From NCBI GenBank assembly GCA_025769875.1, contig JAGFNK010000313.1:1-63160 (forward strand): a stretch of 63,160 bases of DNA, given 5' to 3'. Position numbers and translations under genes: made by a program. This document shows, piece after piece, positions 46,013 through 55,857 of this stretch. Numbering within the stretch: the stretch's first letter is position 1; the number at the start of each line of letters is the position of its first letter. This stretch comes from Russula earlei (Eukaryota > Basidiomycota > Agaricomycetes > Russulales > Russulaceae). The notes beneath the pieces are model-generated. The model saw nothing but the letters and a program-made list of their open reading frames with translations. It had not been told where the DNA came from and did no database searches.

Positions 46013-46505
46013 TGTCACCAACTGGGGGCGGTGTCACTGACAAATCGGTTCACATGCAAGACGAGCATAGTGAGTCGAGCAAGACACTAAGTCTTCGTGA
46101 ATTTCGGGGTTCTTGGAGATGATATTGCCAAGGCAAATATGTTCCGCGGAGAGGGAAAACTACGAATAAGCCTTCGCATTGAGAAGACTTATGAGTAGAA
46201 GGGATTTCAGACAGATTGCTTGATGTCTTGCAAGCCTACAAGTCCTGAAGCTGGAAACCAGTGATATTTCACAGGAGAACAAGCTTAGGGCTTGTCCTCA
46301 TCGAATGGCAGTCTTATATACATGCAAAGTACTATATCAAATAGTATTCATGAGGTGGAAGCGAGGCAATCAAACTGGAACACGCAGGAAACGTCTGGTA
46401 CATGTGAGGCTATGGAAGAGTCATAAAACACATGGGAAACTTGAGACATGTCCAGGTAGGCTTATCCGGTTGCCGGTCTGGTCTGATTTACCGGTCCTTG
46501 TGACA
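46013..46505 (-). repeat. 5' LTR of Gypsy D
   Basis: 493 bp with a TATA box on the minus strand at about 46312-46320. It is followed on plus by the second copy of the CTTAC duplication and by the continuation of LTR C2. Confidence 0.95.
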
Positions 46506-46546
46506 CTTACCCTAGCTTCTCAATGGACCAAGTTGTACTAGGAACG

Positions 46547-49249
46547 ATGGATCTCAGTCTGTTACCACCATCACCTCCTAACCCTAACCCCATGCCAAAA
46601 ACCCCCCAACCCCCCCTGGAAAAGCCACCCAACCCAGGGAAAGCTTATCCACTAGAAGGGGACAACCCAAAAAACCCAGTGATCACCCCGACTGAGAAGG
46701 GAGACACAACCAACTCACCAAACCCGAGACCTAGTGCTCCAGTTGAAAATGCAGGAGCGATACCCCGTGGTATCCTCTCATACACCCCTGAGTATCTTAA
46801 TATCATCCAAAAGGGCTTCCTTCACACAACTGCCACAGGTGCTCTGGATGCCTCAGAATGGGCCGACCTATGCTCCCACTTAGTGAACACCATTGGTTGA
46901 GGCTTCCTCCAAACAATCAGCAACTTTGGAGAAACGGCAGTGAAAGATGCCATCGCAGGGTCCATTGACCCAACACCCCTAGCACTGAACCTTCCCACAT
47001 TCTTCCACAAACTGACAAACATCACCAACCTTTTAGCAACCCACCTCACCGGAAACCTCACAGACTATCATGATGAGCACGCCACCATCCTGGAGGAATA
47101 CTGGAAAAAGGCTGCCAAGAAGGCTACAGTGGAAGTGGAAGAGACGTGGAGACTATGGAAGGAACGACAGTTGGAACAAAGGGCAGCAGCGCAAGAATCA
47201 GACATCGCCGCTGCCACGAGAAACAGAAATCTCACTTATTTTCTGCAGTCAGCCAAAGGGATGGGACTCACTCTCCCTGCGCAAGCCACCACAGGCAAAC
47301 CACCAATGACACCTAAGGCAGGTAGCAAGCGGACCATATCTGGGTCCGTCCTGCCCTCTGCCCTTACCCAACCTCCACAGCCAGCACACCCACATGGCGC
47401 AAATAATACGCGCTCCCCCCTCCACACACCGAGGGGACGAGACACGGCACGATCCCCCACCACTCCTCGCCCCAACACCAGGCGGGCGGAACCATCCCCG
47501 ACACCCAACCCTAAAGGTAAAACTTACCCCGGACCACTAACTGAAACACAGGACAGCAGGCTCCAAGACGCTGACGCGATCACTCAAGCTGTCACGAGAG
47601 CCATGGCTCCCTTTGCAGCGCGCCTAGAAGCGCTGGAAAGGCTATCAATGCCCCCACCACAGAACACGATCACAGGTGAGTCACAACGTGAACCACTCAC
47701 CAACACAAACACCAGACAGAGGGTGCCGCCCATGCACCCACCGCTAGCCAACACCACCCGCGACCCCCGCCCCCCAGCTGTGGCAACCTGCACAGACAAG
47801 CTGGAAACAGCCTTCACCCGAGTCTCTTACCAGAGGAAGACCAAAAGCACGAACAAGGGTACAACCCCCGCTGATTCAGCACTAGATATGTCTATCATCA
47901 CCCCAGCAGCATATGCTACAGTGGCAGCGGCTGCAGCTAACAACCCAGGTCAGCCCACTGGACAAAAACCCAAACGCCACAGCGCACCGACCATCACAGA
48001 AGTAACGGTCTTGCGCTCCGGAGGCTTTGGTGACAAAATAGTGGAGCAGAACATATGTGCAAGGGCCGCAGATGCCATAGTCAGGGAGGTCCGCCTCCGT
48101 ATGAGCAAGGCGGTAGCCAAACCCATTCCCTTAAAAGCAGGTAGGTGGAGTGTGCACCCACGAAGCAAAGGTAACTTCGTCTTCTCCTTCGAGGGATCCA
48201 TTGCCTTCAACCACATCATGTCATACGAGGTGTTCCTCCTCCAACCCTTCCAAGGAATGGGCCAGCTATGCCCTGCCATGGGCTGGACTCGCTTCCTTGC
48301 ACACGGCGTTCTGGTCAAAGACAACGATGGCATCCTCTTCCGACCAGACGAGCTACATGACAAGGTAAAATTGCTCCCAGGGCTGATGAAAGCCCACTTC
48401 TCCATGCAGCCGAGATGGCTTAAGCCTATCGAACGCATAAACGGGCCATACTCCACTCTCACATTTGCTATTTCTGACCCAGGCAGATTGGTAACAAATA
48501 TGCTCCTTAAAGGCCGCACTGCTCTCTTCAGCAAGGAGGTCTCAATCAGTAAGTGGATTGACAAACCTGCCCTAGTCCAGTGCTCGAAGTGCCATGCCCT
48601 GGGACACACAAAAAGATCTGTGGCGTGCCCATTGGGCAAAGACTCAGTGAGGTGTTACATATGCGGGGTGGGCCACACATCCGAGGAGCACGACCAAAAG
48701 TGCCCCAAGAAACATACAATCGCAGGCATCTGCAACTGTACGCACTTTAAATGCCTCAATTGCCGAATGACCGGGCACCACTGCAGAGATGAAACCTGCC
48801 CAGCCAGGGAAGGCTACAGACCAAGGGCCCCACAAAAGGCAATACGTGCAAAGAACAAAGGTAAGGGAAAAGAAACTAACCCTGAAACCGGGGAAGAAGA
48901 GTACTGTGAATGGGTGGAAAGTATACCTAACTATGATAACGAGGATGACATGGATATGGCACTTGACCTCGCAGAGGCCAACACCTTTAACCCTGACCCA
49001 GGCCCGGCCTATCGAATGCAGTCTCAACCCCAATCCCCAGCCAGGGCAGATACGCAAGGGCTCACACCCAAAAAGAAGTCCATCCAGTTTGGCCCTCCCA
49101 CGCCCGGCCCATCACGCCGCGCACCAGAGCCAACCACCCCCACTATACACAACACTACATTCAGCCAAGGTCATGAAGGCCCAGCCGTCTCACATCACTC
49201 TCCCTCATGCCCACAAGGCAGCGCTGCCCAGCCCAACCTTTCCCCATGA
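46547..49249 (+). pseudogene. LINE ORF1, RNA-binding protein with zinc knuckles
   Basis: A 900-codon frame beginning MDLSLLPPSPPNPNPMPKTP. It has a Pro-rich N-terminus, a helical middle (EEYWKKAAKKATVEVEETW), an Ala/Thr/Pro-rich linker, an RRM-like block (VTVLRSGGFGDKIVEQNICA) and three knuckles: CSKCHALGHTKRSVAC, CYICGVGHTSEEHDQKC and CLNCRMTGHHCRDETC. The tail is acidic. One in-frame TGA at 46898-46900 interrupts it; otherwise it is open to TGA 49247-49249. The stop overlaps the ORF2 start as ATGA. The product would form the ribonucleoprotein with LINE RNA. Confidence 0.82.
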
Positions 49250-52200
49250 TGGCACACCCAACGCTACATATAGCGTCGGTGAACATGCGCAAGCGCAACA
49301 CAGTTACCCACGCACTTTTGAATAGCGCCACAGAAATTAACTTACTACTTATACAGGAACCTTGGTACAACAGGATAGGAACAGCATGAAAAGACAATGC
49401 CCGAGACGGTGTTGACGTGATGGGAGGGGCAGCCTCCCCAGCATGGGAGCTCCTCTACCCAGGGCTTGACGACGGACAAAAACCCAAGGTAATGTCTTAT
49501 GCGAGAAAACCTCAACCGGACAAATTGGACCCCAGCTTCACAACAGTAACAAGAATGGACGTCTGCAAACATCCATGTGTACAGGTAGTGGACGTTGTGC
49601 TAGACAACGAAACTTGGCGAGTGATCAACTACTATCACGACATCAGAGACGCCACCGCTCTAGCAACCCTAACCTCACTAGACATCAACCCGACCACCCC
49701 GACTTTGATAATAGGGGATTTTAACACCCATTCCCCAACCTGGTCACCACCAGAAAACCCCAAATCATACTGGGCCAACCGCATAGAGGACTGGGCCGCA
49801 ACCAACCTCCTTACTCTAGCCAACATGCCCGGAGAGATCACGCACAGAGGAGCAGCTCACGAAAGGGACTCAACAATAGACCTCGCCTGGTTCAACATGG
49901 CAGCGGTAAGACGTGCCACCTTCAGCGGATTCAAGATTGACTGGCCTGGCTCCCTCAGCTCAGACCATGCCATGCTCCGGCTCACAGGAAACCCCACCAC
50001 TCCCAACACTCCCGACACAGCGCCCACAGTGAACAACCCTGACTTAAGATATGTAGTGGACCCAGAGCAAAAGGAACCGTGGATCAAAACCTTCAAGGAG
50101 AGATGCGAAACCTGGACCCTCTCGTCACACCCAACCGCTGAGAAACTAGATGAAGAAGTGGATAGATACATGACTGACATCCAACAGACAAACGCTGACA
50201 CTCTCAAGCCTAGACACCCTCACAACCGCCATGCCGCACCCTGGTGGGATGCGGAGTGCAAATGGGCCGTACAGGCACTCAAAGAGGCCCCAAACCCAGA
50301 AGAACGGAAAAGAGCACACAAACGACTAAAATCCACTGTACAAGCAGCAAAACGACAGTGGGCCAACGACTACATCGACAAAGCCCAACTATGGGAAGTC
50401 GCCACCTGGAGACACGGACGCAAAACCACTAAGGTTCCCCCACTCCGAGGACCAGAAGGTTTTGCCAACTCACACAAAGAAATAGCTGACACTCTTTCAC
50501 AGCGCTTTTTCGCCAGGGAACGACAGGAAGTGGAACCACACTTCCCAGACAACCCAGTCCCACTCCCTCAACGCGAACTCCCAACGATTCACAAACAACT
50601 AATAACTGACCTCCTCCAGAAAGTATCTGGACGCTCTGCACCAGGCCCTTCGGGCCACTCCTGGACCATGATAAAGTGGGCATGGGAAGCGAACCCAGAA
50701 AAGCTACTGGGTCTCCTGGTAAATTGCCTTAAAGCCGGACACCATCCAAGTGTCTGGAAGGAGGCACTAGTCTGTGTTATACCCAAACCAAACAGAGCCG
50801 ACTACACACTGGCTAAGAACTTCCGCCCAATAGCACTACTCAAATGTCTAGGTAAGCTCCTGGAGAAAATCGTGGCGAGGATCATCTATCAGGACATGGC
50901 CAGACACAAAATAGTCCCCACAACGCAATTTGGAGGGAGAAACACATCGTCAACAATAGACGCGGGACTCACACTCTTACACGACATACAAGCGGCACAA
51001 CAAATGGGACTCAAATGTGGGCTCCTGTTGTTCGACATCCAAGGGTTCTTTGACAACATAAACCACCGGAGACTAACCCAAGTGGTTGAGAACCTTGGCT
51101 TCGCCCCAGAGATAGTAAAGTGGTGTGACTCCTTTCTGACAAACAGGAAAGTCCACCTGAGATTCAACGGGCGCGCCTCAGACCCCTTTGATCTGGAAGC
51201 AGGTACGCCGCAAGGCTCCCCCACCTCACCAGTACTTTCCATACTCTACACCTCCCCCCTACTTCACAAGGCAAAAGCCTGGAACCAAACCGCCTTAGCC
51301 ATGTATATCAAATGGGGCCATCTTTGCGTGCAACCGAGACTGGACGTCCGTAGAGTCAGCACTCCGACTGGGATACTCCGAATGCGCTAAATGGCTAAAC
51401 AAAGCGGGACTCAATGCTGAACCCAAAAAAACAGAAGTGCTCTTCTTCAGAAAACAGAGGGAAAGCGCAAACCCACCAAACTACATACACCTCCCGCTCC
51501 AATCACACAACACATACTACCGAGTGAAAGCGACTGACACGATCAGGTACCTCGGTTTCTTCTTCGACTCATGCCTCACCTGGAAACGTCATGTCGAGTA
51601 CATGTGTAACAGAGCAAGAGCGTCGCTGAAAGCCCTTCAACTGCTTGGTAACTCCATCAGAGGCCTCGAACAAGCAAAATGGAGACAGGTATACCTTGCC
51701 ATCTGCCTCCCAACACTAACATACGGCCACCAGCTATGGTACACAGGTAAACAAATCGGTCTAGTCAAGAAACTGCAAGTCATCCAGAATGAAGCGGTAA
51801 AGATAATAGCAGGGGCCTTCCGCACTACCCCGAGAGACCCCCTCCACCAACTACTAACTATCCTGCCCATGCGCATACAACTTAACAAACTAACCAACAA
51901 TGCAGCAGTGAGACTCCACCACACCATGACTGGTAGTCAACTACGAAGGAGACTAGGAGGTGCCTGGGATACCCAACCAAGCCACGACGCAGCACTACCA
52001 TCACCAAACAGCCACAGAGCAAAAACCACCCTGAGCTCGCTAGCAAACTGAACGAACGCGAACAGCCCACGCATAGAACACTTCCCCAATCTCCCACCCG
52101 GCGCCCCAGATTGGGACGGACGTGTTAGCATGGGAAAAGTAATGGAACCACGCCAAGCAGAAGACCGCATCACCATCTACTGCAGTGGTGTCAAAACAAA

Positions 52201-53215
52201 CAAAGGACGAACAGACAACAAGCAACTCGGAGTGGCAATGGCAGTACTATACAAAACCGAGAGGATACTAGGACGCAAAGAACAGGTAATTGGAACAACA
52301 GTAACAGTCGAGGGCACACACCTCCGCTCGCTAACGACCGGCCTCGAAGCCCTAGCGGAATACCTCGACACATGGACGACCATCACACCCACAAATGCCC
52401 ACATCTTCCTACCAACACGTGCGGCCGCAGAACTAGCCATCAGCCACAAACCTCATGATGAACAAGCGATAGCTCTATGCCACCTAAAACAAATAGGTGA
52501 GATCCTTAACACCCACCCCCAAACGAACATAAGTCTGCTTTGGACATCTAGGAATGACAAATCACCCAGAGCCTGAGAAGCCAGACGACTAGCCCTAGAA
52601 ACGGCGCGCATGGCGCGCACTGAAAACCTAACAGAACCTCTATCCCTAGACGAACAAAAGAGAAAGCACAACGCGGACGCAATAGCGGAATGGGAAAGGA
52701 GCTGGCACCAGTTGCCCCGCACCTCACTCGCATACTGCACAGCTCTCACTAAACTGCCGAATGGAAAACCACACCCCACAGCAGTCGCCCAAAAATGGAC
52801 AAAATGCACCAACGCAGGAACTCACAACAATGGAAACAACAGGAACAACAACACAGGGCAACACGATAAGTTCCCCAGACAATTCACATCCACCTTCTAC
52901 CGATTCATCACAGGTCATGCATTCACCGGGGAGTATACTCAGCGATTCCACACAAGGCACACACCCGCACAGGTCGCGTGCCCATGCGGCGAACCCCTCC
53001 AAACAGTTGAGCATGTGCTCCTGACATGCCCACAATACCACGACGTGCACCGCAGACACTTGTCCACGAATGGCCGCCCACGAAATTTAGCCCAGCTGTT
53101 CGACCACCCAGATTGGGCACAGAGCACGCTCTCCTTTCTAATAGAAACCAAGGCATGCCTAAAACCGAGGGAAAACTGGGACCCAGGAGGGTTGAGGGAG
53201 AACCAGGAAGCATAG
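49246..53215 (+). pseudogene. LINE ORF2: endonuclease, reverse transcriptase, RNase H-like
   Basis: Starts at ATG 49246, overlapping the ORF1 stop. The AP-type endonuclease has LLLIQEPWYN, LIIGDFNTHSPTW and SLSSDHAMLRLTG. RT has FRPIALLKCLGKLLEKIV, LLLFDIQGFFDNINHRRL and EAGTPQGSPTSPVLSILYTS. Right after LAMYI the frame shifts (about 51305-51315): the expected YIDDGAIFA is replaced by a broken reading, which destroys the catalytic Asp pair. The downstream frame continues with TDTIRYLGFFFDS and WRQVYLAICLPTLTYG. An RNase H-like part starts RITIYCSGVK, and a zinc motif CPCGEPLQTVEHVLLTC lies near the end. In-frame TGAs at about 49388, 52050 and 52576 fit CGA decay. Confidence 0.85.
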
Positions 53216-53568
53216 AGACACCCCACTTAATCACCACCACAGACCACCACACACTACACTCTAACGCTGTCATACCGCCCCAGTGGACAACTCAAGAACC
53301 ATAACTCCTAATCACATTACGGTTGCTTACTATGCCTGTGACCGCCTCTGTATCATGATGTACGCGCTGCGGAATACAAATTCGGAAAAAAAAAAAAAAA
53401 AAGTTGTACTAGGAAGGGTCTATTGGCCATAACCTGTTTAGCATAAAACACTTCAACTGCTGCAGGGATCCTTACTCATTACAACAGGAACCAGCCCATT
53501 TCTTGAAACACACTTTACTACCAACTCGACTTCAGGCTTGAGAACTGACACAGCTAGGTACCGTGACA

Positions 53569-54443
53569 CCTATGCATGTTCAAACCCAGCACTAGGGATG
53601 GTAAAGACTGCAGGAAAAGACAAACAATAACTAATTTGAGTTTTTTTACATGTACAGTCCGTATTGTTTTCGGCATTTAGCGGCTTCACGTCCAACACTT
53701 TCCCCCTGCTGTGACGAAAGACTAGTATAATCTCTCGGACCGATCGACCAAGCGGAACGCGTCCTTTTCGTGCCGGGGCCACGCATAAAACGGCGCCAAG
53801 ACGACCGCGTTGCGCCCTCTGCGATCCGTAACAGAGTGTAGACGTAAAGGCAGTAGATCATCTTTCTGTCCCGTCCGTTGAATAACGGGTGTCCCTGCCG
53901 CAGACAGAAGGATCGGGATAAATGCGAGGAGAGCGAGACAGACGTGGTGCAAAGGTCCGAACCATCGGGCCTACAAAAATGCGCACGACCAGCTCAGTGG
54001 AACCGAGGGACCCGTGCTAGGGAAACGAAGGAACAAAACACACCAAATAAAACACGACGACTTTGATTTCGGACATAAAGTGGCCGACAAGCGCAGCATC
54101 TATGGAGGAGGCTGTAGCGCGCCAGGTCGGGGCACGCGGAGTTCAGTGGGCTTGATCCGAGGGCGGGTACGAACAGAGAAGAACAGAGGGGAGCAAGCAC
54201 CTCGCACGCAGTTGTTTGGCTTCTTGGCTTTTGCAGGCAGACTGATGTGAGAGGCACAAAAGAGAATCTTCTATTCCTGAGGGTAGAAGGATAGTTTATA
54301 TACAGTGAGGCAGGAGGCATGATGAAAGGAATCTAGACTAAGAGATGATGAAAGAAAGGGGGCATAGGGAATAACTCGAAGACGACGCGTCGCGGGTGCT
54401 ACTTACAGTGCACGTGATTTCGTGCTCAGCCGGATCACATACC
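53569..54443. other. Intergenic stretch between LTR C2 and ERG27 remnant
   Basis: About 870 bp, GC-richer than the retroelement block. Several ORFs under 110 codons, none with an ATG start, domain or splicing that convinces. Short T and GA runs only. Confidence 0.4.
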
Positions 54444-55423
54444 TTACAAGGCCACCACGCCAGGATGCACGGTGAAGTGGCGAATCGGGCTTGACGGACC
54501 CGCGCGGCGAGAGAGTTCGGCACGAATCAAGTCCATCTGGAATTTCGTTCCCTCGTATGGCCGTGAGCTGTCCACAAGCTGCCAGTCGTCTGGGTCATAG
54601 ACATCCGGGTCTGCGGCGTGCGAGGACATCCACACGACGCGACCGGGCCCTATCGGCGATGCCGCAAGCTTTGCTTCCAACTCTTGACACTAAGACACCA
54701 CAGGCACGGACGATGAGGGCATCGGATCCAGTAAGCCAGCCTTGATGTCATTGATGGGGGCGCCCACACGTACAGCGATCAAGGGGCGCGCACAAGAATG
54801 TAATGGGCCAAAGACGTTGCACTGCCACGCGCACCCGAGGCCGTCGTCGCTCATCAACGCGGTGTGCTGGACATCCTAGCTCGGGTTCGTCACGAGTTCG
54901 AGCAAATCGAGTTCGAGAATGTTCTACTTGCCGGAGGAGGAGTGACCATGAGATGTTCAAGAACGGCGCGATGCCGGCGTTGCATACGAGGTGCGACACG
55001 TACGGGTACCTATTATATCCCACATGCGCGTCAGCGACCCGCATCGGGCACGAGCTCTCCAAATTTTTAGAACGGAAAAGGACTCACGTGCGCGCCACCT
55101 CGTCCGCAAACGCGAGGGTGCTCTGCACCAATGCGAGGTCGAGCGTATGAATGGCCACGACGAGATTCGCGCGGAAGGCTGCCACGCGTTCGGCGGTATC
55201 GGTGGCCCCTCTCAAACGTGCCACGTCACTCTCGAAGAGCTCGAGCAACTGTGTGCGCGCGGCCTCCGCCCGCCGACGACTGCGACACGCCATGATGAGG
55301 GTCAGGCCTGCGCAGGGATATTCAATGCCCTGTTCGTCCACGCCCGAGTGTGGTAATACCGAGAGCGCATCGTCTGGGCTAGTTTGGCAAAACCGTAGAG
55401 GAGACGACGACAGATCCCGAAGC
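54444..55423 (-). pseudogene. ERG27: ERG27-like 3-ketosteroid reductase, central and C-terminal part
   Basis: A short-chain dehydrogenase resembling the fungal sterol C-4 demethylation 3-ketoreductase. From the insertion site: GICRRLLYG, then a 1-bp shift, FCQTSPDDALSVLPHSG, CAGLTLIMACRSRRRAEAAR and HTLDLALVQSTLAFADEVAR. A GT-AG intron (about 55015-55086) joins ART to YPYVSHLVCNAGIAPFLNIS (NAG motif). Later come MSDDGLGCAWQCNVFG, EAKLAASPIGPGRVVWMSS, DDWQLVDSSRPYEGTKFQMD (catalytic YxxxK) and IRHFTVHPGVV. The C-terminal third of the family is not found below 54444, where GTAAGG follows VVA and could be a splice donor. Together with the piece at 61266-61392 this is one gene, split by the Copia. 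Confidence 0.8.
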
Positions 55424-55808
55424 TGTTGCGCAGCATAGAGCGCAGCTAACAGGCCAAGCAACCCACCTTAGAGGTTGTGCTAATGCTCAAGTGATATTGG
55501 GGTGTAGAGCGATGTGTATACTCGTCTACAAGTATGGTATTTATACCTCTATGACCCAGGGCTGTTCCTAAGTCCAAAAGAGGTGACTACAGGTGTCCAC
55601 TATATCGCGCATTAAGTGACGCGTGATGTGGAAACGTTCTAGACGCAGCATAAGGCTGCATCTTGTGATAGATAGCGTACTATGCGTAACCCTATTGCCA
55701 TAAGCGCATATACTAAAGTTCTGTCTAACACGTAACATCTATGAGCGGATCTTGAACCTTGTATGAAGGTCTTCGCCTTCTTTGATCCGTTCGGGTTCCG
55801 GTTCAACA
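55424..55808 (-). repeat. 3' LTR of the Copia element
   Basis: 385 bp, preceded on the minus strand by the purine tract at 55809-55820. It differs from its partner at four CpG sites by eye (GCGCAG/GCACAG, GACGCG/GATGCG, AACGTT/AACATT, AGCGTA/AGCATA). Confidence 0.95.
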
Positions 55809-55857
55809 CTCCCCCTTGCTAAGTGCATCGGTAGATGCCGTGAGCATTTTCCCACAT

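Larger units (their letters stand above)
39318..46505 (-). mobile_element. Gypsy element D, complete chromovirus with both LTRs
   Basis: 7188 bp with two 493-bp LTRs (39318-39810 and 46013-46505; TGTCACCAACTGG...CCTTGTGACA, the left one starting CG) and an exact 5-bp duplication CTTAC (39313-39317 and 46506-46510). On the minus strand the order is 5' LTR, self-priming site, ORF1/gag, protease-RT-RNase H-integrase-chromodomain, ORF3, polypurine tract (AACAAGGGGGTAA) and 3' LTR. It is inserted inside LTR C2. The two LTRs differ at roughly two dozen positions by eye, nearly all at CpG. Confidence 0.95.
46545..53402 (+). mobile_element. Tad/jockey-like LINE, about 6.86 kb
   Basis: A non-LTR retrotransposon with ORF1 (gag-like, three zinc knuckles), ORF2 (endonuclease, RT, RNase H-like region, Cys-rich tail) and a 3' poly-A run (53386-53402). 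A 15-bp target duplication, AAGTTGTACTAGGAA, flanks it (46530-46544 and 53401-53415; the exact edge is blurred by the A-run). It lies in LTR C2. ORF1 begins only two bases inside the left end, so it is either slightly 5'-truncated or has almost no leader. Confidence 0.93.
38626..53568 (+). repeat. LTR family C, copy C2 (3' LTR of Gypsy E), split by two insertions
   Basis: TGTTACACCATTTTCC...ACCGTGACA. The LTR pieces are 38626-39317, 46511-46544 and 53416-53568, together about 880 bp and collinear with C1. Gypsy D interrupts it after AACTTAC, and the LINE interrupts it after AAGTTGTACTAGGAA. Removing both restores the C1 order CTTACCCTAGCTTCTCAA ... AGGAAGGGTCTATTGGCC. Confidence 0.92.

Noticed and set aside
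47950..48639. 229-codon minus-strand ORF
   Set aside because: Antisense to LINE ORF1, which has zinc knuckles in the plus frame.
19886..53568. Treating LTRs C1 and C2 as the proven two ends of one element
   Set aside because: They are collinear and in the same orientation, but the flanking 5 bp differ (GACTG versus CCTAT) and the gag region is not continuous; stated only as a candidate pairing.
53722..53952. Minus-strand 76-codon ORF beginning HHVCLALLAFIPILLSAAG, resembling a secreted peptide precursor
   Set aside because: It starts at TTG rather than ATG, no upstream exon was found, and no homologous family is recognised.
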